The notes: generated from the letters alone by a model not told the origin. A DNA stretch of 64,000 nucleotides from Alkaliphilus sp. NP8 (GCA_015978205.1 JADWMM010000027.1:109641-173640), one strand, 5' to 3'. Positions 18,819 to 28,007 are shown, numbered from the stretch's first letter. Numbers and translations: made by a program.

Positions 18819-19493
18819 ATGTTTAATATTTTAGTAGCTGAAGACGATAGAAACCTTCAAAAACTAATGACGGCGGTTTTAAAGCAAAATGGATATAATG
18901 TTTTAACTGCGAAAGATGGAATAGAAGCCTTAGAAATATTAGATAAATCTCATGTTGATTTAATTATTAGTGATATTATGATGCCAAATATGGATGGGTA
19001 TAGTTTAACTCGTTCACTTAGAAAGTCTAATTATAATCTACCTATTTTAATGGTAACTGCAAAAGAAACTTTTGAAGATAAAAAGAAAGGTTTTATTGTA
19101 GGAACCGACGATTATATGGTAAAACCTATAGACATGGATGAAATGATTTTACGAGTAGCAGCATTATTGCGTAGATCAAGAATTGTTAATGAAAAGAAAC
19201 TATTAATCGGTAATATAGAGATTAATTATAATACTTTAACTGTTTCTAAAGATAAAGAGGCTTTGCTTTTACCTAAAAAAGAGTTTTATTTACTATTTAA
19301 GCTTCTTAGTTATCCAAAGCAAATATTTACAAGGCAACAACTTATGGATGAAATATGGGGTATGGATTCAGAAGCTGATGAACGTACTGTAGATGTCCAT
19401 ATTAAAAGATTAAGAGAAAAATTTGAAAATTACGATGAATTTGAAATTGTTACAGTTAGAGGATTAGGATATAAGGCGGAAATAAAGATATGA
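18819..19493 (+). CDS. OmpR/PhoB family response regulator
   Basis: The start is ATG 18819; an in-frame GTG at 18810 is inside the ribosome binding site GAAAGAGGTGAT. The 224-residue protein has a receiver domain with acidic pocket EDD (8-10), phospho-acceptor Asp52 in SDIMMP and Lys in VKPID, then a winged-helix DNA-binding domain ending TVRGLGYKAEI. Its stop overlaps the ATG of the adjacent kinase by four bases, so the two form a cognate pair. A direct repeat upstream may be its own binding site. Confidence 0.95.
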   Translation: MFNILVAEDDRNLQKLMTAVLKQNGYNVLTAKDGIEALEILDKSHVDLIISDIMMPNMDGYSLTRSLRKSNYNLPILMVTAKETFEDKKKGFIVGTDDYMVKPIDMDEMILRVAALLRRSRIVNEKKLLIGNIEINYNTLTVSKDKEALLLPKKEFYLLFKLLSYPKQIFTRQQLMDEIWGMDSEADERTVDVHIKRLREKFENYDEFEIVTVRGLGYKAEIKI

Positions 19494-20785
19494 AAAAAAT
19501 CTCTGTAAAATTAGCTTTGTTTTTTATATCCCTTATATGTATTTCTTCTATTTTATCTTTTTTCACATCTATTGTTTACACTTACAATGTGAACTATGAA
19601 ATGAAACAAGATCAAGAGTTAATATCTAATTTTATACTAGAATTACATGAAAAAACAGATTTAAGCATAAATGAAATTTTAGAAATTACACCTAATTCTA
19701 TGTACAATGTTGAAGAATTAGACGATATAGAACTACTTGAAATTAATAAAGAACAGTTAGAAAAGCTGCAAAATAATGAAATTATATATATGTCTGGAGG
19801 ACAATTTGCAAGTATTTTTGCAGTTATGATGATAGATAATCATTATATTAAAATAAACCTTCATCCACATAATAATATTTTAAAAATAGTTGGTTCTCGT
19901 ACATGGGTTACTATAACTTCATTTATTTTAACAGGAGCTTTACTAATTGTATTATTTGGAAGAAAGGCAGTAAAACCTATAGTAGATTTAACTTATGCTA
20001 CTAAAGAAGTAGCAAAGGGTAATTTTGATATACAGGTTGAAAATAGTAGTAATGATGAAGTGGGACAGCTTACACAGAATTTTAATAAAATGACAAGAGA
20101 ACTAAAAAATATAGAGTATCTTAGAAAAGACTTTATTAGTAATGTATCTCATGAGTTTAAAACTCCTATTGCATCTATTCAAGGATTTGCTAAACTTTTA
20201 CAAAATGGCAATTTATCAGAAGAAGAAAAAGAAGAATATACAGATATTATAGTCGAAGAAACAGCTAGATTATCTAATCTTTCTTCTAATATATTAAAAA
20301 TTTCAAAATTAGAAAATCAAGAAATATTAGAGCAAAAAGTTAAATTTTCTTTAGATGAACAAATAAGAAAATGTATTTTATTATTAGAATACAATTGGAA
20401 TAAAAAGAATATTGAATTTGATATTGATTTAGATAGAATTGAATATTTAGGTGATGAGGAATTACTTCAACAAGTTTGGATTAACCTTATAAGTAATTCT
20501 ATTAAATTTTCACATGATAATGGGAAAATAGATATATCACTTAAAAATTTAGATTCACATATAGAAGTTAAAGTTATAGATTATGGTATAGGTATGAGTA
20601 AAGAAACCGCAAATCGTATTTTTGAAAAGTTTTATCAAGGAGATAAGGCACATTCCTCTGAAGGCAATGGGTTAGGGTTATCTCTTGTAAAACGAATTTT
20701 AGACATATGCGGTGGAAGTATTACAGTAGAAAGTGAGTTAAATAAACAAACTAGCTTTATTGCTAATCTTCCACATAATAAATAA
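19490..20785 (+). CDS. membrane sensor histidine kinase, partner of the upstream regulator
   Basis: A 431-residue kinase with two membrane helices (about 7-28 and 142-160) flanking a 110-residue extracellular sensor, then HAMP (about 163-215), HisKA with His221 in SHEFKTPIAS, and HATPase with N, G1 and G2 boxes (NSIKFSHDNG, DYGIGM, GNGLGLSLV). It phosphorylates the regulator encoded immediately upstream. FtsH, encoded 54 bases downstream, may be a target gene or a functional partner in envelope stress. Confidence 0.94.
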   Translation: MKKISVKLALFFISLICISSILSFFTSIVYTYNVNYEMKQDQELISNFILELHEKTDLSINEILEITPNSMYNVEELDDIELLEINKEQLEKLQNNEIIYMSGGQFASIFAVMMIDNHYIKINLHPHNNILKIVGSRTWVTITSFILTGALLIVLFGRKAVKPIVDLTYATKEVAKGNFDIQVENSSNDEVGQLTQNFNKMTRELKNIEYLRKDFISNVSHEFKTPIASIQGFAKLLQNGNLSEEEKEEYTDIIVEETARLSNLSSNILKISKLENQEILEQKVKFSLDEQIRKCILLLEYNWNKKNIEFDIDLDRIEYLGDEELLQQVWINLISNSIKFSHDNGKIDISLKNLDSHIEVKVIDYGIGMSKETANRIFEKFYQGDKAHSSEGNGLGLSLVKRILDICGGSITVESELNKQTSFIANLPHNK

Positions 20786-20792
20786 AAACTTA

Positions 20793-20848
20793 TTGTAAAG
20801 GAAGTAATAATATGAATAAATTGTAAAGGAAGTAATAATATGAATAAA
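20793..20848 (+). repeat. 28-bp perfect tandem duplication over the ftsH start region
   Basis: Two exact head-to-tail copies (20,793-20,820 and 20,821-20,848) each carry the ribosome binding site AAAGGAAGT, the ATG and the first codons MNK. The first copy now encodes a four-codon mini-ORF (MNKL, stop) at 20,812-20,826 whose end overlaps the second ribosome binding site. The real ftsH start is in the second copy. Confidence 0.9.
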
Positions 20849-22657
20849 GAAAAAAAACCTAAAAAATCTGTGATTTATTATTACGGTTTAACATTGATTG
20901 TAGTAATGTTTTTAAATGCTTTTGTTTTTCCATTAATATTAGAGCAGAATATTAAAGAAGTAGATTATGGTACGTTTTTATCAGAAATTGAAAATCAAAA
21001 TGTAGAAACAGTAGAAATACAAGATAATCAAATAATTTTTGTTGCTTTAAATGAAGAAAAAGAAGAGAAAATATATATAACAGGAAAAATGGATGATCCA
21101 GATTTAGTAGATAGACTTTATGATGCAGACGTTAAATTTTCTAAAGTTATTCCTAAAGAAAATTCTCCATTAGTAAACTTTTTACTAACTTGGATTTTAC
21201 CAATTGGAATTTTTGTTGCTTTAGGAAGAATTCTAACAAATTCTATGCAAAAGAGAATGGGTGGCAACATGATGAACATTGGCAAAAGTAAAGCCAAGGT
21301 ATATGTTGAAGCTGTAACAGGAAAAACTTTTGCAGATGTTGCAGGACAAGATGAATCAAAAGAAGCTTTAACAGAGATTGTTGACTTTCTAAATAATCCT
21401 AATAAGTATAAGGAAATAGGTGCTATTATGCCTAAAGGAGCCTTACTTGTAGGTCCTCCAGGTACAGGAAAAACTCTTCTTGCAAAAGCTGTAGCAGGGG
21501 AAGCAAAAGTACCATTCTTTTCAATTTCAGGTTCAGAATTTGTGGAAATGTTTGTAGGTATGGGAGCAGCAAGAGTAAGAGATCTTTTTAAACAAGCACA
21601 AGAAAAAGCACCTTGTATAGTATTTATAGATGAAATAGATACAATAGGAAAAAAACGTGGTAATGGTGGTGTAGGTGGTAACGATGAAAGAGAACAAACC
21701 TTAAATCAGCTATTAACAGAAATGGATGGTTTTAGTGGCGAAAAAGGTGTCGTTATTCTTGCAGCAACAAATAGGCCCGAATCTCTTGACAAAGCACTAC
21801 TTCGTCCTGGAAGGTTCGACCGTCGTATACCAGTAGAATTACCAGATTTAAAAGGGCGAGAAGCTATATTAGAAGTTCACTCTAAACAAATAAAACTAGA
21901 TACAGATGTTGACTTTAATGCAATTGCAAGAGCAACTTCTGGAGCTTCTGGAGCAGAACTTGCCAATATTATAAATGAAGGTGCTCTTAGAGCAGTAAAA
22001 TGTAACAGAAAATATGTAGTACAAAATGATTTAGAAGAAGCAGTAGAAGTAGTTATTGCTGGATATCAGCGTAAAGGAGCAGTTATTTCTGCAAAAGAAA
22101 AAGAGATTATTGCATATCATGAAATTGGCCACGCAATAGTTGCAGCTAAACAGATGGAATCTGCACCTGTGCATAAAATTACTATAGTACCTCGTACTTC
22201 TGGTGCTTTAGGATATACTATGCAAATTGCAGAAAAAGAAAGTGTACTAATGACAAAAGAAGAAGCATTTAATAAGATTGCAACATATACAGGTGGTCGT
22301 GCTGCAGAAGAGTTAATTTTTTCAACGTACACATCAGGTGCATCTAACGATATAGAGCAAGCCACAAAACTTGCAAGAATGATGGTAACAAGACTTGGTA
22401 TGAGTAAAGACTTCGACATGATGGGACTTGAAACAGTTTCTAACCAATACCTTGGAGGAGATTCGTCTTTAACATGCTCATCAGAAACAGCACATAAAGT
22501 TGATAAAGAAGTACTTGAAATTATTAAAAAAGCCCATGAAAAAGCTATTAGTATATTAAAAGATAATATGGATAAACTTCATGGGCTATCAAGATATCTG
22601 TTAGAAAAAGAAACTATAACAGGACAAGAGTTTATGAAAATATTAAATGAAAATTAA
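20840..22657 (+). CDS. ftsH: ATP-dependent zinc metalloprotease FtsH
   Basis: A 605-residue membrane protease: two N-terminal membrane helices (about 11-28 and 112-132) around a small extracytoplasmic domain, an AAA module with Walker A GPPGTGKT at 205-212, Walker B and the arginine-finger region RPGRFDRRI, then the M41 protease with zinc motif HEIGH at 427-431. It degrades membrane and short-lived cytoplasmic proteins as a hexamer. The motif reads HEIGH where most FtsH have HEAGH, a conservative change that keeps the catalytic residues. It is probably co-transcribed with the two-component genes. Confidence 0.95.
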   Translation: MNKEKKPKKSVIYYYGLTLIVVMFLNAFVFPLILEQNIKEVDYGTFLSEIENQNVETVEIQDNQIIFVALNEEKEEKIYITGKMDDPDLVDRLYDADVKFSKVIPKENSPLVNFLLTWILPIGIFVALGRILTNSMQKRMGGNMMNIGKSKAKVYVEAVTGKTFADVAGQDESKEALTEIVDFLNNPNKYKEIGAIMPKGALLVGPPGTGKTLLAKAVAGEAKVPFFSISGSEFVEMFVGMGAARVRDLFKQAQEKAPCIVFIDEIDTIGKKRGNGGVGGNDEREQTLNQLLTEMDGFSGEKGVVILAATNRPESLDKALLRPGRFDRRIPVELPDLKGREAILEVHSKQIKLDTDVDFNAIARATSGASGAELANIINEGALRAVKCNRKYVVQNDLEEAVEVVIAGYQRKGAVISAKEKEIIAYHEIGHAIVAAKQMESAPVHKITIVPRTSGALGYTMQIAEKESVLMTKEEAFNKIATYTGGRAAEELIFSTYTSGASNDIEQATKLARMMVTRLGMSKDFDMMGLETVSNQYLGGDSSLTCSSETAHKVDKEVLEIIKKAHEKAISILKDNMDKLHGLSRYLLEKETITGQEFMKILNEN

Positions 22658-22796
22658 ATAAATATAACGTTAAAGAAAGAATTAATTTTGAATTTAGTGG
22701 AAATATAAGAATAGCATAAATAAAACTAGATTTAGACACTAAAAACAAATAAAGCATTAAATATAATGGTTAAATTCCACTAAAAGGAGGCAAAAA

Positions 22797-23228
22797 ATGG
22801 TTAATAATTCAGAAACAATAGAGTCACTTAATCAGCTTTTGCAAGGCGAATATATGGCAATAGAAACTTTTAATAACTTTATATCTAAGCTAGAAGATGA
22901 AAACTCAAAAGAGTTATTAAAAGAGGTACAGAAACAGCATAGGGAAAATGTAAGCACATTAGCAAGTCATATTCAAAATATAGGTGGCAGACCACATGAA
23001 AACTTAGGCATGAAGGGTACAATGGCAGATATGAAGATTAATATGGATTTAGGATCAAAAGCTGATACTAATGAAATAGTTGAAAAAGTTATAGCAGGAG
23101 AAACACAGGGAGTAAACATGGCAGAAAAGGTTTTAAGAGGTAATTTAGACGATAACTCAAGAAATATAGCGGGACAAATATTAGAAAACGATAGAAATTC
23201 TATTCAAAAATTAAAGACTTTAATGTAA
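22797..23228 (+). CDS. ferritin-like DUF2383 protein
   Basis: A 143-residue all-helical protein with an AAAGGAGG site before the ATG. The repeated pattern EYMAIETFNNFI, QHRENVSTLASHI and AGETQGVNMAEK matches PA2169/DUF2383 four-helix proteins, which are ferritin-like; Glu and His residues suitable for a di-metal centre are present (E18, E21, H53). A role in stress or metal handling is often assumed. It stands alone with its own terminator. Confidence 0.8.
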   Translation: MVNNSETIESLNQLLQGEYMAIETFNNFISKLEDENSKELLKEVQKQHRENVSTLASHIQNIGGRPHENLGMKGTMADMKINMDLGSKADTNEIVEKVIAGETQGVNMAEKVLRGNLDDNSRNIAGQILENDRNSIQKLKTLM

Positions 23229-23278
23229 GACAAAATGACCGTAAAAAAATATAATTAGTTAAAAAACTAAAATAAGAG

Positions 23279-23322
23279 GCACCTTAAATATTAGGCAGAA
23301 ATCTAATGTTTAAGGTGCTTTT
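23279..23322 (+). terminator. Rho-independent terminator after the DUF2383 gene
   Basis: GCACCTTAAA/TTTAAGGTGC outer arms with an inner TATTAG/CTAATG stem, followed by TTTT. It marks the left edge of the phage-like module. Confidence 0.9.
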
Positions 23323-23348
23323 GTATAGGGGTTAATTTCTTAAAAAGT

Positions 23349-23906
23349 TTAATCTTCAGCTACCATTAAAATCTCATCTTTAGATAAATTATTTTTATAA
23401 TAATCTTCTACAATAGATATATTAGGCAAGTTATTAAGATTTATATAAGTATTATTATCCGCTTTAATGTAGTTTTTATTTTGAGATAAGAACTTAAATC
23501 TTTCAAAAAGAAAATCATCTGTTACACCTAAAAAATCAGCTAGTTCACTAAAATTTAAACTTTTATCTCTAATTCCTTTTACAATTTCATCTACTGGAAG
23601 TAAAAACTCAGTGGCCCATTTTAATGCTAAAGCTTCTTGTTTATTTAAAGTTAATCTGCTTTTATAGCTGTAATATTCTCCAGTAGTATCTCCTATAGTG
23701 GTAAAATAATGCCCAACTTCTTCTGCAAGAACAATAAGAAAAAGCTTTTTGTCAGATACGATACTTTCATTAATTCCTATAACTGGTGGACAGTTTTCGG
23801 CTTTATAAAAAAGGCCTTGGATTATCTCATGAAAGCTTACATATTCTAAAAAAATACCCTCTTTGTTTATTACCTCCATAAGTTTTTCTAATTTAGTTTT
23901 TTCCAT
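23349..23906 (-). CDS. ImmA/IrrE-type protein of a phage-like immunity region
   Basis: The start is the ATG at 23906, preceded by AAGGGGG; the longer frame would run back through the repressor gene. The 185-residue protein has the ImmA fold with zinc-type motif AEEVGHYFTT and the downstream QEALALKWATEFLLP helix. The first His of HExxH is Glu, a variant common in clostridial phage ImmA proteins. ImmA normally cleaves the adjacent XRE repressor after DNA damage to switch the element on. It lies 37 bases downstream of that repressor gene on the same strand. Confidence 0.85.
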   Translation of the reverse strand: MEKTKLEKLMEVINKEGIFLEYVSFHEIIQGLFYKAENCPPVIGINESIVSDKKLFLIVLAEEVGHYFTTIGDTTGEYYSYKSRLTLNKQEALALKWATEFLLPVDEIVKGIRDKSLNFSELADFLGVTDDFLFERFKFLSQNKNYIKADNNTYINLNNLPNISIVEDYYKNNLSKDEILMVAED

Positions 23907-23943
23907 AGTATCCCCCTTTTTACTTAAAAATCCCCTGGAAAAA

Positions 23944-24264
23944 TTACTTATTTCGACCGTATTTCTGCTTAATAAATTCTTTGAAGTTTTCAATCTCTTT
24001 CTTGGCTTCTTCAGGTAGATCATCTTCATAACCATCTTTTCTACTTAAAGCCAATGTTTCAACAGTATCAGGAATATTGGTTTTTCCTAAAAGATAATCT
24101 AAAGAAACATTAAAAAAGTCAGATAAATTGTTTAGAGTTTCAATATCAGGTTCTCTAATCCCTTTTTCGTAGCTACTAATAGTTTGTTGAGAAACTCCAA
24201 ATACTTTGGCTAATTCTGCTTGGTTAATACCTTTTTTTTGTCGCAATTCTTTAATTCTAATCAT
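23944..24264 (-). CDS. XRE-family phage-type repressor
   Basis: A 106-residue repressor; the ATG at 24264 has AAGGTGAT seven bases upstream. The N-terminal helix-turn-helix is clear (NQAELAKVFGVSQQTISSYE), followed by the typical SLDYLLGKTN segment and an acidic C-terminal tail that would be the ImmA cleavage region. It faces the Cro-like gene across a 190-base control region with several ACAA...TTGT inverted repeats. It is the lysogeny-type switch of this module. Confidence 0.92.
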   Translation of the reverse strand: MIRIKELRQKKGINQAELAKVFGVSQQTISSYEKGIREPDIETLNNLSDFFNVSLDYLLGKTNIPDTVETLALSRKDGYEDDLPEEAKKEIENFKEFIKQKYGRNK

Positions 24265-24303
24265 TGGAAACATCACCTTATGTCTATTTTTATACAGTAT
24301 ACC

Positions 24304-24338
24304 ACAAAAAGTTGTTAATGTATACAATGAAATGTTGT
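24304..24338. promoter_or_regulatory. two candidate repressor operators
   Basis: ACAAAAAGTTGT (24,304-24,315) and ACAATGAAATGTTGT (24,324-24,338) are inverted repeats with ACAA/TTGT ends in the divergent control region. Related ACAACAAAA motifs recur near 24,396-24,435, and ACAGCAAAATGTTGT lies at about 24,655. They are probably bound by the XRE repressor and the Cro-like protein. Confidence 0.5.
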
Positions 24339-24456
24339 AAAAAATACTAATTTCATTGAATAACATCAAAACGTAGTGTAATATATAGTTAATAACAACA
24401 AAATGTATTAATTAAAAATAAAAAAACAACAAAAAAGAGTGAAAGGAGGACACGTT

Positions 24457-24651
24457 ATGCGACAAAACCTTATTATATTGAGAGGTGATAAAACCCAAGA
24501 AGAAATAGGAAAATATATTGGTATATCCCAAAAATATGTTAGTGCTATTGAATTAGGAAAAAGGAATCCTAGTGTTAAAACTATGAAAAAATTTGAAAAA
24601 TATTTTAGGAAAAATATGATAGAGTTGTTCCCAGATATTTTTTTGGATTGA
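24457..24651 (+). CDS. Cro-like helix-turn-helix protein
   Basis: A 64-residue protein from ATG 24457, seven bases after AAAGGAGG (the in-frame GTG at 24439 is upstream of that site). It is a single HTH domain: TQEEIGKYIGISQKYVSAIE followed by GKRNPSVKTMKKFEKYF. It is divergent from the repressor and is the first gene of the early operon, the usual position of Cro. It probably represses the ImmA/repressor promoter. Confidence 0.88.
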   Translation: MRQNLIILRGDKTQEEIGKYIGISQKYVSAIELGKRNPSVKTMKKFEKYFRKNMIELFPDIFLD

Positions 24652-24695
24652 AAAACAGCAAAATGTTGTATTTAAATAAAAGGGGGAAGGGGATT

Positions 24696-24971
24696 ATGGA
24701 TTCATTAGCATATAACTATTGTGCATTTTTCGAAGCCATATTAGATGAAAATAGTATACCAGATTTAATTTTAAATAAGTATGGGCTAATTAACTTAAAT
24801 GATAAAGAGATTAAAAAAATTAAAACATTAGAAATGAAACGATTACATTTAGAAGAAAAACTAAGCTATAAAAAAATAGGACAAAAGTTTAACTTAAGCG
24901 ACAGTGGAGTATACAGAAGAATACAAAGTTATGATAATAGGAACTTCAAAAATGGAAGAATTAGTGTATAA
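24696..24971 (+). CDS. small helix-turn-helix protein of the early operon
   Basis: A 91-residue protein from ATG 24696 after GGGGGAAGGGG. The C-terminal half LEEKLSYKKIGQKFNLSDSG looks like a sigma-70 region 4 type HTH; the N-terminal half is helical and has no known motif. It lies between the Cro-like and DnaD-like genes and may be a regulator of the early operon. Family not recognised. Confidence 0.7.
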   Translation: MDSLAYNYCAFFEAILDENSIPDLILNKYGLINLNDKEIKKIKTLEMKRLHLEEKLSYKKIGQKFNLSDSGVYRRIQSYDNRNFKNGRISV

Positions 24972-25003
24972 AAATACAAGTTTTGTAAAAGAAGGTGTTA
25001 AAT

Positions 25004-25765
25004 ATGGACAAAGGTTGGATTAGTTTATATAGGAAAATAATTGATCATCCATTATTCAAAGAGAAACGCTGTTTTTCAAAGTTTGAAGCATGGATTTATT
25101 TACTACTAGTGGTTAACCATAAAAGTAGTTCATTTATGTTTGGTAACGAGATAATAGAAGTAAAGCGAGGTAGTAAAATTACATCTATTAAAGAATTAGC
25201 TCAAATATGGAAATGGTCTCGAACAAAAACAAAAATGTTTTTAGAATTTCTTCAAAACGAAAATATGATTAGTTACACAAGTACATCAAAATTCACTACT
25301 ATAACTGTTGTAAATTACGAAAAGTATCAAGATAATAGTATGGAAGAAAAACATGAAAAAGACATGAAAAAAACATCAGAAAAACATGGGAAAGACACAA
25401 ACAATAATGATAATAATGTAAATAATGATAATAAAAATAATATACCTAAATACAGCACTGAGTTTCAGGACTTTTGGAAAGTGTATCCTAGAAAAATAGA
25501 AAAACAAAAAGCTTTTAAATGCTATAACAGATTAATAAAAGAAGGGTATACATCTCTTCAACTTTTAAAAGCAGCTAGTATATATGCACAGCAAGCTAAA
25601 AAAGAAAACAGAGAAGCTAAATATATAAAGCATTGTAGTACTTTTCTAGGACCTAACAAACCTTTTTTAGAATATTTAGAAGGTGGTGAAAGCAATGGAA
25701 TTATTAATGAAAAAGATAGAAAAAAGAATGAATTTGATAAAAGTAAATGGCTTTACCAAGGATGA
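25004..25765 (+). CDS. DnaD-like phage replication initiator/organiser
   Basis: A 253-residue protein starting at ATG 25004 with GAAGGTG upstream. The N-terminal winged helix has the pattern GWISLYRKIIDHPLF typical of phage replication organisers. A low-complexity Asn/Asp linker (NNNDNNVNNDNKNN) joins it to a C-terminal domain beginning FQDFWKVYPRKIEKQKA. Such proteins bind the replication origin and recruit the helicase loader. The 3' end overlaps the next gene, a DnaC-like loader, by 71 bases, which fits a joint role. Confidence 0.85.
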   Translation: MDKGWISLYRKIIDHPLFKEKRCFSKFEAWIYLLLVVNHKSSSFMFGNEIIEVKRGSKITSIKELAQIWKWSRTKTKMFLEFLQNENMISYTSTSKFTTITVVNYEKYQDNSMEEKHEKDMKKTSEKHGKDTNNNDNNVNNDNKNNIPKYSTEFQDFWKVYPRKIEKQKAFKCYNRLIKEGYTSLQLLKAASIYAQQAKKENREAKYIKHCSTFLGPNKPFLEYLEGGESNGIINEKDRKKNEFDKSKWLYQG

Positions 25766-26447
25766 AGAAAAACAATATGACTGTCCTGTATGTAAAGATT
25801 TAGAATATATTATACAGGGGAATGTAGCTAGAGATTGTAAATGCAAAGAAGCTAAGAACTATAAAAGGATATTAGATAAGTCTGGAATAACTAAAGCTTT
25901 TATGAAAAAACGACTTTCAAACTTTAATACGAATGCTAAGCCTAAAGTAATAATAAAAGCAAAGAAGATGGCAGAAGATTATGTTGAAAACTATAATAAT
26001 CTGCAGAATGAAAAACATAACAGTATAGCATTTTTAGGACAAGTAGGCTCTGGAAAAACTCATCTTAGTATTGCAATAGGAAACGAACTTATGAAACAGA
26101 ATATAGCAGTTTTATACATGCAGTATAGAGAAGCAATTATAGCACTAAAGCAAAATATTATGGACGAAGCTTATTATCAAAAAGAAATAGCTAAATATAA
26201 AAATGCAAAGGTTTTATTAATAGATGACCTTTATAAAGGTAAGATATCAGCTACAGATAATAATATTATGTTTGAGATTATAAACTATAGATATTTAAAA
26301 GGTGCACCAATAATAATTTCAAGTGAATATACAACAGAACAATTATTATCCTTTGATGAAGCTATTGGAAGTAGAATAATAGAAATGTGTAGGGGAAGAA
26401 TTATTGAGTTCGATGGTATAAAGCTTAATCATAGATTAGCTTTATAA
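25695..26447 (+). CDS. DnaC/DnaI-like helicase loader ATPase
   Basis: A 250-residue AAA+ ATPase; ATG 25695 has GGTGGTG just upstream, better placed than the in-frame GTG at 25683. An N-terminal zinc-binding segment (CPVCKDLEY...CKCK) precedes Walker A GQVGSGKTHL and Walker B VLLIDDL. This matches phage DnaC-type loaders that place the replicative helicase on DNA. It works with the DnaD-like protein encoded directly upstream. Confidence 0.9.
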   Translation: MELLMKKIEKRMNLIKVNGFTKDEEKQYDCPVCKDLEYIIQGNVARDCKCKEAKNYKRILDKSGITKAFMKKRLSNFNTNAKPKVIIKAKKMAEDYVENYNNLQNEKHNSIAFLGQVGSGKTHLSIAIGNELMKQNIAVLYMQYREAIIALKQNIMDEAYYQKEIAKYKNAKVLLIDDLYKGKISATDNNIMFEIINYRYLKGAPIIISSEYTTEQLLSFDEAIGSRIIEMCRGRIIEFDGIKLNHRLAL

Positions 26448-26482
26448 AGTATTAAATACTTTATACTAGGGAGGAATAAATA

Positions 26483-26662
26483 ATGAAAACAGATAAATTT
26501 CCGACGAAAGAAGAATTTAAAAATATTATATACGAATTAAAAAAAGAAAAGGCTATACATAAGGAAGGTGAGTATTTGGCTTATTTAAAGGATCAGAAAA
26601 TGAGTAAAAAGCCAAGAAAACTAAAACGTGGATGTTCAGATCAAATAAGGATGTATAGATAG
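26483..26662 (+). CDS. 59-residue basic protein, end of the early operon
   Basis: GGGAGGAAT lies before an ATG that opens a 59-codon frame with an N-terminal helix (EEFKNIIYELKKEKA) and a very basic C-terminus (KKPRKLKRGC). It follows the DnaC-like gene by 35 bases and precedes the convergent terminator. It could bind nucleic acid, but no family is recognised. Confidence 0.65.
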   Translation: MKTDKFPTKEEFKNIIYELKKEKAIHKEGEYLAYLKDQKMSKKPRKLKRGCSDQIRMYR

Positions 26663-26697
26663 CTTATTGCTTGTAAAACTAACTATAAGCATAAAAA

Positions 26698-26774
26698 AAG
26701 ATAAAGGAGATGCTATTTTGTATTAGAATTATAATTTTAATTCTATTTAGATTATAGCATTATCCTTTATCTTT
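26698..26774. terminator. large bidirectional terminator between convergent phage-like operons
   Basis: Outer arms AAAGATAAAGGAGATGCTAT and ATAGCATTATCCTTTATCTT pair with a small bulge, and an inner TAGAATT/AATTCTA stem closes the loop. It sits exactly between the rightward early operon and the leftward cassette and overlaps the stop codon of the latter. Confidence 0.8.
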
Positions 26775-27101
26775 ATTTTGGCCATATTTAATTTCATATA
26801 TTATTTTAATTATGGAATTTATGTTTTTTATACTGCTGTACTTTACCAGTATTTCAAAACTAACGATTCCAAATATATAACAAAGAGCCGTAAAAGATCT
26901 ATAAGATATTCTATTAAGTATATATTCAGATAAACCATATAGTAATATAGTTACAGTTAAAGAAGATGTTAAAACTTTAAATATTAAAACTTTAGGTATT
27001 TTTTCTAGAAATGTGTCTAGCATGTCTTTAGAAAAAGCACCTAAAAAACAAAATACATAAATATAAGCAAGTAGAAGAAGCTCTTCTTGAGAAATTAACA
27101 T
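26760..27101 (-). CDS. small membrane protein of the leftward cassette, possibly holin-like
   Basis: A 113-residue protein with three hydrophobic segments (about 8-27, 36-58, 68-87) and a basic C-terminal tail. Size, topology and position near an M15 peptidase resemble a holin, but no holin family signature is visible. Its ATG overlaps the stop of the upstream small membrane protein gene, so the two are translationally coupled. Confidence 0.6.
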   Translation of the reverse strand: MLISQEELLLLAYIYVFCFLGAFSKDMLDTFLEKIPKVLIFKVLTSSLTVTILLYGLSEYILNRISYRSFTALCYIFGIVSFEILVKYSSIKNINSIIKIIYEIKYGQNKDKG

Positions 27102-27367
27102 TACTTTGTACCTTCTTTATTGCTTTCGATATTATATATAATATTTTGCAGAGTAGCTAAAATTATAAATGAAAAAAGTAAATTAAAAATATTTAATATT
27201 GGTGTTTTAGATAAAGCAGGTAAAATTATAGGATTTTTAGAAGTAATTTCTATAAAATATAAATCTTTATAACAGGAATATATATTCCAAGATAAACTTA
27301 TTATAACCACACATAAAATACTAGCTATTATTTTAGTAATAGGAGTTTTAATATTAGGTCTTTTCAT
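27101..27367 (-). CDS. two-helix small membrane protein
   Basis: An 88-residue protein with membrane segments at about 12-30 and 57-75 and a short extracytoplasmic loop rich in Ile, Pro and Ser. GGATGGTG lies before the ATG. It is the first of a two-gene unit separated from the DUF2922 gene by a terminator. Not recognised; together with the next gene it could form a membrane complex. Confidence 0.6.
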   Translation of the reverse strand: MKRPNIKTPITKIIASILCVVIISLSWNIYSCYKDLYFIEITSKNPIILPALSKTPILNIFNLLFSFIILATLQNIIYNIESNKEGTK

Positions 27368-27427
27368 ATATTTTCACCATCCTTGTTTAATATATTTAGG
27401 TTAATAAAGCTAACCTATAATTATTTT

Positions 27428-27466
27428 AAAAAAGACACAGCTTTTATTTAAGCTATGCCTTTTTTT
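27428..27466 (-). terminator. terminator after the DUF2922 gene
   Basis: Sixteen-base arms pair fully on the minus-strand RNA when two G-U pairs are allowed, followed by a T tract on that strand. On the + strand the same positions are mismatched, so orientation is minus. Confidence 0.8.
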
Positions 27467-27474
27467 ATTAGGTA

Positions 27475-27702
27475 CTAAACTGCTGTAGTTACATCTAGTT
27501 CTGTAGTGGCAGTTTCGATTAGTAAAGCACTATCTACTTCAACTAGATTACCAGAGTTAGAGTGAACTATGTTTTTAGTAACAATAAGATCCATTACGGT
27601 TTTTACTTCTTCTGCAGTTAGATCTTCTCTAGGAACACCTACTCGTATACTAACAGTTCTGTCCTGATCAGTTTTAAATATCATTCTAAGATATTTGTCC
27701 AT
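27475..27702 (-). CDS. DUF2922 family protein
   Basis: A 75-residue protein; the pattern MDKYLRMIFKTDQDRTVSIRV, with DLTAEEVKTVMDLIV, is typical of DUF2922, a small protein found next to DUF1659 in many Bacillota. Function is unknown. AGGGAGGTT precedes its ATG, and the DUF1659 gene lies 75 bases upstream on the same strand. Confidence 0.88.
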   Translation of the reverse strand: MDKYLRMIFKTDQDRTVSIRVGVPREDLTAEEVKTVMDLIVTKNIVHSNSGNLVEVDSALLIETATTELDVTTAV

Positions 27703-27777
27703 AGCGTAACCTCCCTTCTTTTTAGTTTAAATGTACTATTTTTTTAAAACAAGTTATACACTATTTTAAGTGATTAA

Positions 27778-28002
27778 TTATGCTTCTGTTAATTCACATC
27801 TTTCGTTTAAGTTAATGTTCTTTGGAGTGTAAGGATAAAGTCCAGCTACAGCAAGAACAACTTCATAAACATCATCTAAAATAGCATCTGTTTTAAACTT
27901 ACTTATAGTTCTAGTCATATGCTCTTCATTTCCTTCTCCATCAAGTCCTGTAACAAATCTACAAGAAGCACTTCTAGTTTCATCTATTTTTACAACTGCC
28001 AT
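27778..28002 (-). CDS. DUF1659 family protein
   Basis: A 74-residue protein from ATG 28002 behind a perfect AAAGGAGGTGA. The MAVVKIDETRSASCRFVTG start and AILDDVYEVVLAVAGLYPY segment match DUF1659, which pairs with DUF2922. Function unknown. A nine-residue leader frame lies directly upstream and ends inside this gene's ribosome binding site, hinting at translation-level control. Confidence 0.88.
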   Translation of the reverse strand: MAVVKIDETRSASCRFVTGLDGEGNEEHMTRTISKFKTDAILDDVYEVVLAVAGLYPYTPKNINLNERCELTEA

Positions 28003-28007
28003 AAAAT

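Noticed and set aside
22117..22419. 100-codon minus-strand frame inside ftsH
   Set aside because: It is opposite the highly conserved protease domain and shows no start signal.
23349..23906. ImmA-like protein lacks the first His of HExxH (reads EEVGH)
   Set aside because: This substitution is frequent in clostridial phage ImmA proteins, so it is not evidence of an inactive or new enzyme.
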